Shown here in pieces: positions 10,901 through 22,900 of a stretch of DNA of 64,000 bases; positions within the stretch are counted from its first letter, which is position 1; each line of letters begins with the position of its first letter. The DNA lies in NCBI RefSeq assembly GCF_022605725.1, contig NC_065548.1, positions 39,735,131 through 39,799,130 of the forward strand. The letters are read 5' to 3'. This stretch comes from Anthonomus grandis grandis. Its lineage: Eukaryota; Arthropoda; Insecta; Coleoptera; Curculionidae. Below the pieces are notes generated by a model. The model had not been told where the DNA came from. It saw only the letters and a program-made list of their open reading frames with translations, and ran no database searches. The translations under genes and the position numbers were made by a program.

Positions 10901-13900
10901 AATATTTTTTAATATTTACTAATTCTTTCAAGTCTTTTACCTTTTTTTTACACCTTTTCTTAAAGAATTTTAAGATCCACAAAATCAAATATGTTTTACG
11001 AAATTATAGAGCTACCTAAAAAACGCGTATACTAAAGAAAAAATGATATCTATGAGTGTGTGTGAGATATATGAATTAAAATCAAAGAACAAAATATACT
11101 TAGAATTGTTCAGGTCTTAAATTTTTACCGGATATTTAATAAATCAGGTTGGTTTGATCACCTTAACTTAAAACACAATAACTGATTTTTAAATTTTTGA
11201 CTTTGTTTTAATTATGTATTTGATGACACAAATATTCCCTTTGTTTATTATTAGCATGTTGAACTGATGAAATTTTATCATATTACCTGAGAAGCATGCC
11301 CCAAGGAACTGCAGAATATGTATTTGTTGGTGTTTATTGTAGTTGGAAATTAATCTGAGGTAGGCAAACTAATGTAGGCAATGTATTTTTTTTGCTTCAA
11401 TGTTTAATTAATTTTTATATCTCAAGGTTCTTATTTCTTCTTAAAGTTATACTTAAAAAATATTTAAAATTTACTGAGGATTACCAGAAGCCAACAGACT
11501 AATTACCAAACTAATTTTACGTCACTGGGATAACTATAAAGGTGTGTTCCTGTGAATTGCTAGTGGATCTATCCGCCGGCGTAATAGCGGCTGTGATCTT
11601 TTTTGAATCTTAACACAGTGAAAACATCGGATTAAAAATAGTTACATTCACAGATACACTAATAAATCTCTCAAAAGCTTGTAATAAATCTTGATAAATG
11701 ATTTCAGTAAATTAACTATATTAACTATATTTTCTAACTTTTATTTAGGTATACACAAATCGATCTCATTGATTTTTAAAAATCTGTGTAAGTCACATAA
11801 GATAAGTAATGACCTTATTTTTATGAAACCATGCGAATAAGTAACTTATTTTTGTTGACCAACACAGCTGTCGCTAACGCTGTTAAGTTTTTCTCTTACC
11901 TTTTTAAGATTAAAATAATGGATAATATAAATAAAAGTATAAAGATGCAGCTAATGCACCAATACAGTCCTAAAGGGCAAAACTGGGAATTTAATTAATA
12001 AAAGAAAATATTATTATGAAAAACTAAATACGTTAATTATTTTCCTAGTTTTTGTACAACTTTTATTAGTATTCTGTAGTTAAAGTTGATTCGTAGGGTT
12101 TTTTTAGGGTTTTACTTACTTTTGGTTTATTATTTTTATCTATAGTGTGTAGTTTTTAAGTAGTCCATCTTGTTTGAGAGCCCCATTTTGGCCCCAATTT
12201 AGGTTTTTTAGGTTATATTATTGTAAATCCTTGTAGTTCTAATTTTCTAGAATTTGTATACTTGCTTGCTTTGACTGTCAGTATTCTTCTAAAAATTATT
12301 AGAGTCTCTTTCGGCAAAAACAATGAAGATAATTCTAAATATTTCGAAACTGTTCCATCGAGTTTTAAAAAGGACGCGCTTCGTGACAATTCATTCAGTT
12401 TTTAATTGTTTAGTCAGTTTTTACCTTGGAAACAATTAAACGACAGTCAAGGCGAGTTAGGTTGGTGTTTTTGACGTTGACAATAAAAGTGTGTTCCCGA
12501 ATTTTGTTAAAATATTAATCTCATTTAGTAAATCGTAATTTAAAATAATTACCCACCTTCACTTATTAAAAATGAACGATTAGCTAATGCTCTCAATTGC
12601 GAGCAAATTAAAATCACGTTCAGTAAGATTAACACTAAAGGATGTATGCTAATGCTTAGCAAAAAGAAAGGTGAACCTCCTATAAATTTGCAGTCAGGTG
12701 TAATATACGAAATTTCTTGTAACAACTGTGGTAAAAGTTATGTAGGTTAAACTAGTAGATATCTCGAAGAACACAAAGGAGATGTCTTTTGTAGTTACTA
12801 AAGAATAATGTTGTGCATTCTAGAGCACTAGATGAACATGTTACTGAACTTGATCATTCTTTTTCATAACATAAAAGCTCTTGACTAACAAAAATTTTTA
12901 GTCAAACGCAACATAGGTGAAAAGCTACATATTAAAAAACATTATACTGTCAACTTTAGACGTGACATTAAAAACCTCTGTAAAAGTTCTGCTTACTCAA
13001 ATTTAATATGTAAATTAGCGACTTCAATACCGCAATCAAGCAACAATACTCTAATCTTAAAATCTTAAACCATATCTATTATCAGTTATTTACATACATA
13101 CATATAAGCATTAATTTTCTTCTGTTTCTACAGCTATAATCTACAGCTATAATATATAGCTTATAGTACGAAATTTTTTAGTACCTATATTTAAAACTTT
13201 TGCATCACCTTGTTCTTGTACGAAGCAATTCTCTAGCGTGCGCAGTTTTTTGGTTCATCAATGTTTATCTTTCCAACTCGTTGTATGTTTACATTTCACG
13301 AGTTCACATGAAAAAAAGCCTCGACAAGTCATAAGTGGGATTAATCTTGCAGGAATAATGGCTTTACTTAAAGAAGGCTATTCTTAAAGATTTGTGGCTA
13401 ATGGTGTCTCACACTTGGAATCGTTATTTCCAGAATAATTTTTTTCATGAAAGAGCGAGAAGCGGTGGAAGGTTCATAAACATTCGAAGAAACCCAACTT
13501 TTGGGGTCCAAGTAGTGGACCCTACATTGCGAAGGCAAACACTGGCAACAGGTTTGAGGTGTCGCTGACCATTAAGAGTACCCCCAGTATAACTTGAGTT
13601 TCGTTACAAAGTTCATCGACTACAGTGGGCACAAGAGCATGTGGCTTTCCTGCAGAATTTTGGAACTAAGTGTTTTTTTCTGACAGTTTGGCACAAGGAT
13701 GTCACCGGATACGGGTTTAAGAAGAGAGCCAATAAGAGTTTCCCAGCTTGCTTATGCACTACCGGTACTAACCTTTGCAGGAGGAAGTGCTGTGTTCTGG
13801 GCTGGTATCATCCCTAATGATCGCACAGAATTAATTTACATTCAAAGAACAATGACTGCTGACATACATGAGAGAGATTAGACCCTTATGTTAGACTATG

Positions 13901-16900
13901 GCGAGGAGTTCTTGGTGAAGCATGCATTTTTATGAATGATAACGGCCGACCTCATCGAAGTTGCCTCACCAAAGCTGTAAATGAGTATCTGGAATCAGAA
14001 GGCATCGTTTGTTTAGATCGGCCTGCATTATTTCCAGACATGAATCCAATAGGTAGCACGCAGAAGCCCACGAAAAAACGTACCTGTGCGAAAAAAGAAT
14101 TATATGGTTTTTTTTAATTTTTAATTAGCTATTAAAAGTATAAAGTTATGTTTTTGTTAGATCAAGTTATAAGGTACTGTTGGGTAATAAAGCCGGGCAG
14201 GTAATAAAGCCAAAGTTATCCCAACGGATACCTTAATATTCTGTGGTCCTAGTGGCACCATCTAGGTGTAGACAGATCTAACACAAAACAGTTGGCGCTT
14301 TGCGAGCTAGTATACATTCGTCCATTTACCTACATGCACGTGTTTAAAAATTTGGAAGTGTTTTCGTGCCCGTGTTGTAAAAAATACCTGCAAAAGGTGA
14401 GTAACATTTTTTGGTAGTTTGATTAGAGTATTGTTTGCATTATATTTTCCAAATTGTGTTGGTATATAGATTAACTTAACATAGTTGTTTCGTTTTATTT
14501 ACTCTTTTTTTGTTACATCTAACCTCAAAAAGAAAATGGATGCCAGACTTGTAACAAGGCCGCGGCCTTATTACCTGCCTTACCATTAAATTTGTTTGCA
14601 GATAATAAAGCCGGCTACAAAATAATGCGTAATTTTTTGTAAATTTATCTTAATTGTTTACGCTGGCAAAAGTCTTAAAAAAATAATCCCATTACTTATA
14701 TATTTTTACTTACTTATATATTTTTTTAAAGAAATTTCCCACCTTATCTCAATGCAATGAGCTGCCGGCCTTATTGCCTGCCGAAATGGTTACCTTTAAG
14801 TTTCTAGCCAGGTAATAAGGCCTATTACAAGATGGTCTAAAAGTTGTTTTTCCATGTAGGATTTCTGCGGAAGTCTTAGAAAATAGTTTTTTATACCAAC
14901 GTGTCAGCAACAGTTACAGCGCGGAGCAGTTTTCTAGCTTAGGTAAGTATTATAGCTGTAGCTATAATGTTCCGGCCATATTATCTGTCTCCTACATACG
15001 CAGTAGAAAATACTTTTTTATTTTTCAGTTATGGGGAAAAAAATCAAGGAATACGAGCAAATTGGACCGAAGAAATGATGGAAGAGGCCCTTCAGCTATT
15101 AAGGAGTGGTCGGTCTCAAGAATGGGTGGAACAGCAATCTGGGATTCCGCGTCGTACCTTAAGGAATCACCTTAAATCCGGTTCCTCAAACAGGTCATTG
15201 GGAGCAAAACCAGTATTAAATATGGAACAGGAAACGGACTTAGAAAGGAAAATATTGAGATTTTCTAGCAGAGGCTTTCCGTTAACTTCGAAAGTTTTAC
15301 GCCGAAGTGTTTTCAATTATTGTGAGAAAATGAGCGTTAAACATAAATTTAACCGGGAAAAAAAATTGGCGGGTAAAGAATGGTACCGTGCCTTTCTAAG
15401 ACGTCATCCACAAATAGCTCAACGCAAAGCACAGCAATTAAATCCTGCCCGAGCTCAGAAATTGAATCATTTCATTGTAAATGATTATTTTGATAAATTG
15501 GATGCTCTGCTGTGTAGAACCGGATTAAAACATAGCCCCGAAAAAATTTACAACATGGATGAGAAGGGTTGCAGATTAACCCTTCATCACCAGCAGCTAG
15601 TACTAGCCCAAAAAGGTGCCAAAAGAGTGCACTTAGTGGCGCCTGAACATGCGGAAAACGTCACAGTAGTCGCTTGTGCAAATGCCCTAGGCCATGTCAT
15701 ACCACCTATGATTTTATTCAAAGGGCAACGTGGAAAACCTTGCTATTCTGATGGTTTACCAGCAGGCTCAGCTGTACACATGACCGCAAAGGGCAGCATG
15801 ACGACTGAGATATTTATCAAATGGCTGGAGCACTTCTCACAATTTATGTCTTCCCCTCCAACAATTTTAATTTTTGATGGAGCGTCAAGTCACCTAGATG
15901 AGTCCATTGCTGAAAAGGCAGAAACTTTAGGAATTGAGCTTTTATGCCTACCCAGTAATATGACTCACGAGCTCCAGCCAATGGACAAATCCGTTTTCCG
16001 GTCTTTTGAATCCCACTGGGATCAACAGCTTCTTGAATATTGGAGTCAACATCCTGATAGAAGTTTGAGTAAAGAGAGATTTTCTGATGTATTCACGCCA
16101 GTCTGGGGAAAGTGCATGACTATTAATAACATCTGCAATGGTTTTAGATCAACTGGTATCTACCCGTTCAGTAGAAACGCCATTCCTGAACATGCATTCG
16201 CCCCAAGTCTTCCAACTCATCGTGGTCAAAATATTGCAGCTGAAAATAGTGAGGAAAGTGCCATAGTAAGGGAAGAACTTTGGGATTCGGAAGATGATAT
16301 TCCATTAGCAACATTATTTAAGACAACTAAGGATAATTCAACAGTACATTCCAGTACCAGCCCTGCAGATCAGTCTCAGTCTCAATCAACTCAGTCAGAA
16401 GATTTAGCTGAAAAAGGAGAAACTTCACATCAAAACTCTTTCTCTGAAGTTTTAGTTACACCTGATATGGCACCAATAAAAACCTCCAATCGAAGAAAGG
16501 CTTTGAATTATCGTGCTCAAGAGGTCAAAAGGCACATATTTAAGGATCGTAGTTCTGGTAAAAAGGTTACCAATATCTCAAAAAAGGGTTCTGTTGTGAA
16601 GAGGAAGTCCGCCAGTACGCCAACTACGAGCCTTTCAGCTGTATGGATGTGTTCTGTTTGCCTGCTTGACTTTGTAGCCGATATGAGAGCATGTTCATCT
16701 TGTGGTAATTGGGTTCACGAAGAATGTGTTGGACTAACAGTTGAAGATAAAGAAGCATTTATTTGCCCTGAATGCATGCCCTGAGGAAATTTTAAAAATC
16801 GGCCTTATTACCTGCTACAAATTTTACTCCGTGGCCATATTACCTGCCTATGCTGGTAATAAGGCTAAAAGAGTTGTTTTTATTTTTTTGCATTATGAAT

Positions 16901-19900
16901 GTTTAAAAATTCTTGTTTTCATTTTTTAGTTATGTTTTTAAAAGAATACATGTTGATTTATCTTTTGTATCTTACATTGTAATAAAAATATTTTTTATTT
17001 GGTTATAACAAAAATATTTTTCTTAACCCGGCCTTATTACCCAACAGTACCTTATATATTTTAACTCTATTCAGTTAATATGCAATACGTTTATAAAGTT
17101 TCGCAAACTTTTCTGTTCTGTTCTGTCAATTCAATCGTAAAGCTGAAACCAATCAAAGGATAAAATATTGGTAAAATGTACATGAAAGCTTTTGTAACAT
17201 TAACAGATTTTAAGAGATTTGCAAAGTTAGAATTCTCTGATTATACCAGCTTATAGGCCTAGGTAATAACTTTATATTATGTAATACATAATTTTATTTA
17301 TGGGTTACACGTAAAGTCCTGATCGGCTAATGCAATTACTTGCGTGTAAATAAATTAGTGTCGTAGGGCTTATTTTGCGTGTCGCACGGAATATTCAACC
17401 CGATTTAATTGCAAAGTTTTTTATTATTTGTCACTTTGTTCGAACCAGAATATCGTTCCACGCAGAGGCTAAAAAATAATGCGGGAGATTAATGATGTGC
17501 CTTGGGTATAAATTTAAATGTAATTCTACAATGTTTCACGCAAAAAAGCGCCTCATTTATCCCATCAATTACATGACGGAAATTGACTCTGCATTTAATT
17601 TAATTATTAAGCGGGCTTAGTTAAGAGTAATATATTATGGAAGCTAAATGATGAAGATATATGCACGATCATAATGTAAATATTCTATACACCTAATTTT
17701 TTATTCTATATACTTATAAATAATTGTTGATTGCATAATACATTATAAATATTATCAATGGCTATATCAAGAACCAAGACAATGAAGAAATATTAATTGA
17801 TAAGCTTTTCACAGCAGCATGTCTAGAATAGAAAACATGACTTAGAACAAGATTCATTTAAAACATACGGCTAACACTTAAAAGAAGAAAACCTTAAAAA
17901 TGAGAGTTGTAATTTAAATAACAATCTGAAAACTTACTTTTAGTAATAGACCTATTTATTTTTTCAGTGAATATTTAAATTTTGGATAAAAACAAATTAG
18001 ATAACTTTCGAAAAACATCTGTTTTGTAACTAATATTTAGTTGTCAATTATCTGCTAACTAATACTTAGTGGTCGGATTTGCAGGGTTAGCAGATAATGC
18101 TTGATCACAATATCTCGAAGTTTTCAGCCAAACAAGTTAGTAAGAAGAAGTTAGGTTATTAAGCACTTAAAGAAAAAAGATATATTTTATAGTCTGCTGG
18201 TAATTAAAATATATAAAATATCTAAATAATTTTATAATGTAGATAATATTTACATATACAAACAAAACATTTAAATTTTTAGAGAGATATATAGAAGATC
18301 AATTCTACTGAAGCGTTAAAAATATTAGGTCATACTTAAAAACCGGCATATCATGAACACTGATGCACAATATTCATAAAAAAAGAAACTTGTTAATTAA
18401 GATATATTATAAGCAGCATTAAAATGTCTTTTTAACAAAAAAAATTAAATCGGTTGGCGTACCAGTGAATAGAGTACCAAACAAAATATCTGGAAATAAT
18501 GGATATTTTATCGATGTCAACCTTTTGTATTTCAAATGAGTACCCTAATTGTGACACATCATTTTAAGGGGCATACAATCTTCTATCTATTTAAACCAAA
18601 AAAAAAAAACAAAATCGGTTGACGTATAAGCGCAGATGTATATCCCCAAATTCACAGAGTTTACTAATTTTCCAACAGGTTCTGTAGACAAAATTAAAAT
18701 TAAAAACAGGTCCTTCAATGACTAAGACAAGACGATGGTGATAGAATAATTATATTTTGCGACCTGATGAGCCAGTGAATTGACGAGGACTCTCATTTAG
18801 TAAAGAACATCTGCGTTAGTAACGAGTCAACTTTTTTTCTAAATGAACTGGTAAACCGGCATAATTGTAGATACTAAGATAATGGAAATACACGCATTTT
18901 TCGACAGAATCATACTCATTATCCCGATAAAATTAATGTATGGACAGGAATTTATGAAAATGAAATCAGGGTAAACTTTTTTGATAGAAAATTTGACTGG
19001 AAAAATTTATTTAGACCTCGTCGAAAATAAAATATATTCTTCAACCGTCCAATCTTGGGAAAACCAAGTGGATGAAAATGGTAGTGGGATACTAAACGAA
19101 AATAATTTGTATTTCTAATAAGATGGAGTTCCCTTGCATTATGCTTTGACTTACGCTTTGACAGTTTGAGAGTGGCTTAGTGAACAGTTTCTAAAGATGT
19201 GGCCCGCACGGTCGCCAGACTTAACACCACTAGACTTTTCCTATAGGGATATTTAAAAAGCAAAGTTTATAAAACCCTACTTGAAAATATTAATGATTTA
19301 AAGGATGGATTTACTCACGAATATAGATATAAAAGCAGGCAAATACTTGCCAATGCTCCTGAAGAATTTTCTATTTTTTTATTTATTTTTGAATTTTTTA
19401 GAACTTTATCATTTTCTCGCGAATAACGGCGAACATTTTGAGCACTTGTTTATAACACTAAAATAAATTCTGTGAACTGATAAATTGTTAATTTTTTAAA
19501 CACATTTTACATTCTCACTGTTCATAATTCTACAAGCTTTTTTATATACCATTGGGTGGTAGATTGTATTCCCTTTAAAATGATGGTTCATACTATAGAA
19601 TAGCCATTTGACATACCAAAGTATGACGTCGATTAAATATTCATTATTACCAGAAATTTTAGCTCACTATTTGTCTCACTATAGTATGTCAATTGATTTA
19701 ATTTTTTTTGATGCTGTTGAATATACATTTCAATGCTGCTTACAATGATGTATCACACGATGAAGTTCCCATTTGATATATCAAAATAAGGTTAGCTGGA
19801 GGTGAGAAAGTGATTGACAGGGCTTTATCAAATATAAAATTAATCGCGCTCTGTATATCTAGATTGACATGTTGCCTGTTTAAAATAAATCGAAAAACTG

Positions 19901-22900
19901 ATTCATTAACACAAAGATGCTGGTTATAAGTAAAAAGCAACATCACAAAACACAAAAGCTACAGCATTACGTAAAACATTTAATAAAAAGAATAAGGTTA
20001 TATGTTTCGCCCGACTAGGGCTTTATGAGACCTATAATAATTACGATAGTGTTGCACTAAAAAAAAATTCAACAAAAAACTTACCATAACATTCACCAAA
20101 CACCTAACATATAAATAAACAATGCTTACTATAAAGTGGCACTATATATGTATAAAGAAATGATCAAATTATTCAATACATTCCAGAAAACTAGTCATCA
20201 TTTGAGTGTCTAAAATTATTTTAGTTTGTTAACAACTAGGTGGCCATCAAATTCTATCATTTTATTAACACAGGACAGATTTGGGCTTTTGAAGTTTTAC
20301 TAATTTCCACGGTATCTAGGAAGTCAAGTTCTTTACTTTTATTGTACTAATGAAGCACTGAAGAACTTTTATATTTTGGTTGTCAGAAAAATTATGGTTG
20401 AAGCCAATAAGTGATTAGCAAAAGCCGATCTGTTCCCTGTAATATTAGTTTTTTTTTAAATTTGTTGTATTAGTAGAAATCCTTGCACCAGACTGGCTGA
20501 CGTAAACTGCAGGGCACGTTCACATTCGCACCTAATCTCATAAAGTTTCGTAGAAGATAGCGGGGGTAGTTTATCTTTAGTTTTAATTTAGTGGTTTTTT
20601 AATGAATTTCAACAACTGAGGAAAAAAGTACCGGGAGAGTTCTAACGAGATTATACTTGTTCACAGATTGAAAATACATTTTATATATAGGTTCAAGAGG
20701 AAGGAAGTTATTAACTGTTATTTGTTTAATGGTAAGGAATTCTTTTTTAAAAGCTTCACAAAAAAGTGGGATGGTAAAAAGCCTGTAAAATAAGGAATGG
20801 AGAGCGGCAAATTCATGTGAAGATGGTGATGCTGAATTATGTTGTATAATATTATCTGTTGCTGCTTGTTGACAGAATATTTCCAAGGATAGCTTATTGT
20901 TTTCTCTCTTAATTAATAAATCTAAAAATTCCTGTTCCCTTTTGATTGTAAACTCAATTTTTGGACTGAAGAGAGTTGATATAATTAAGGAATTTTGTAA
21001 GCTCTACCTCACTGGTATTCCAAATCACAGAGATTTTATCCACATATCATTTATAAAAGATGATGTTATTTTTAAAATTACTACTCATTATTTTTGCTTT
21101 TAAGTTAATAAGAAATACTTTACTAAGAAATAACGATAAGCAAGAGTCTATTTCTAGACGTTCTTCTTTTTCTTTCAAAAAACGGTTGTTAAATTGAAAG
21201 AATTTTGATCTAACACAGTAGAAAAAAGTAAAAGTAGATTTTCTACTAAGAGTGAACAAAGTATTTCTGTTCTCTCTTCTGGAAATTTTAATTTGATTTT
21301 GGAAAAAGAAACACTACTAAGTTTCATAAATCTATCGTGAAAAGCATGACTAATATTACTTTTGCGATAGTCGTGGAAATCATAGAGTCTAAGTGAAGTT
21401 ATGTATTTGTTTTTAAGGTTACTAAGTTTCTTGTATAATCTATTAAAAGTAGTAGAGCCGAAAGTTGTTACTTTATCCCTGAATTTACAATCCAAAGAAA
21501 TAAATTATACATAACGTAATACATTGTTAAGTTTAAAAAATAAAAACTTTAGTTTTACATTGACGTTGTCTTAGTTCCTGTAGTGATCTTTAAGTTCTTA
21601 TTTCAGCCATAATTTTCTAGCTAGGGCCAAGGCTTTTCTACCTGAATTAGTCCTTGTTCTGCATCGCAAAGAAACGAAATTTAGCGTAAGGTGAAAATAC
21701 AAGCATTGTTGAATAAACTATATGTTCAGTAGGTAATTCTTTCTTAATATAAGGTTTTTCTGGTAGAAGCGGATGAGTGAAGCTTTATTAGCATTACTTC
21801 AATCGTAAGATTCATTCATTATCGCAAATATATCACAAAATATGATTATTATAGATTTGATGATGCCCTAGTCGGGCTAAACATGTAACCTTATTCTTTT
21901 TATAAAATCTTTTACGTGATGCTGTACATTTTATGTTTTTTGTTGTTGCTTTTTATAAAAAATATTTGAAATGTGGTACTTTATTTTCAATGTGGAATGT
22001 TTATTTATATACAATATTTTTTGGATTTAAAATATTTCAGAAAATATAAAGTAAAACTAAACAACCATTAATAAACTGAGAATAGCAAAACACTTATTAA
22101 TATAGTAATAACATGGTACTAACATTACACCAGTCAACAAAAATTTTTTTTTGTGCATGGGTTTTACTTAATTTATTTTGATTTTATATAAGCAAATATA
22201 CAGGGTGTCAATTTGCAAAGGTATCACCTTTTAAATTTCTGCCCCTGTAATTAATAAATAAAATTTAAAAATTTCCAAAAACACGTCAAATTTATTTTTG
22301 ACGGATACATTTTTTAGGTTAGTTCTTAATAAAATTGTAGCAGCCCCCTGCCGAAGGCGGAATTAGGCGGATATAACTTTTAAAATCTTAAATGGAAAAG
22401 GGGGTCGATACCTCATCTTAAAGTTCTTTTAATTACCTTTTGAAAGATACATCATACTTTATCTTTTTGTTAATACTTTATAATAAACAAATTAAAACCG
22501 AAAAGATATTTATTTTTTTAAGTAATAATTATTGTAATTAAATAGAACACAAAAAAGTAATAAAAGGTAATTTAATTTATTAAATGTTCAAAATGTTATC
22601 TATTCTTTTCCAAACAGTAATAAAGTCTGCCTTTAAACTCCTTTCTAATATTTTAAAAAACTTCTGCCTGGATTTCTTTACACGCAGCTGTGATTCTTCT
22701 TTTTAAATCTTCCAAATTACTAGGTTTTATTTTAAAAACAATTGATTTTAAATGCCCAATAAATTTCTTTGCATGTTGGATTTATTCACAATCATGGCAA
22801 GTAGAAATCGTAAGCATATATTTATGTTTCTTTCGAATATATGAAGTTAAAGTTCATTTATTATTGTAAAAGTACCAAATACACACATAGCACTCTATAG

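Larger units (their letters stand above)
9201..12590. other. Intronic AT-rich sequence with two hairpins, no gene seen
   Basis: Apart from the inverted repeats at 9829-9896 and 10405-10432, nothing recognisable was found. The 60-codon frames at 9943-10125 (minus) and 10522-10704 (plus) have no family resemblance and fit chance. Confidence 0.5.
14172..17052 (+). mobile_element. Pogo-like (Tc1/mariner superfamily) DNA transposon, nearly intact
   Basis: A 2,881-bp element with 26-bp terminal inverted repeats that match at 25 of 26 positions, flanked on both sides by the dinucleotide TA (14170-14171 and 17053-17054), the Tc1/mariner target. It contains one 605-codon transposase frame and many copies of a GGTAATAAGGCC-type motif near both ends. 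It sits inside beat intron 2 in the opposite orientation to beat. Its ORF lacks internal stops, so it is the youngest-looking element of the left half. Confidence 0.92.
19925..21960 (-). mobile_element. Penelope-like retroelement (PLE-1) with inverted termini
   Basis: Coding remnants on the minus strand (about 21495 to 20200) are bracketed by two roughly 115-bp inverted repeats (19925-20040 and 21845-21960). Each holds a hammerhead-like motif, followed by a shared outward segment (ACCTTATTCTTTTTA, then TTTTACGT-ATGCTGTA). Inverted, partly duplicated ends of this kind are characteristic of Penelope-like elements. It lies in beat intron 2 in the same orientation as beat. Confidence 0.8.

Noticed and set aside
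16741..16929. 62-codon frame overlapping the end of the pogo-like transposase
   Set aside because: It is the alternative frame of the PHD-finger end and right subterminal repeats, not a gene.
18764..18771. CTGATGAG, resembling a hammerhead core box
   Set aside because: No GAAA box with paired stem II follows at the right distance; it lies in a decayed mariner transposase, and the other motif parts are absent.
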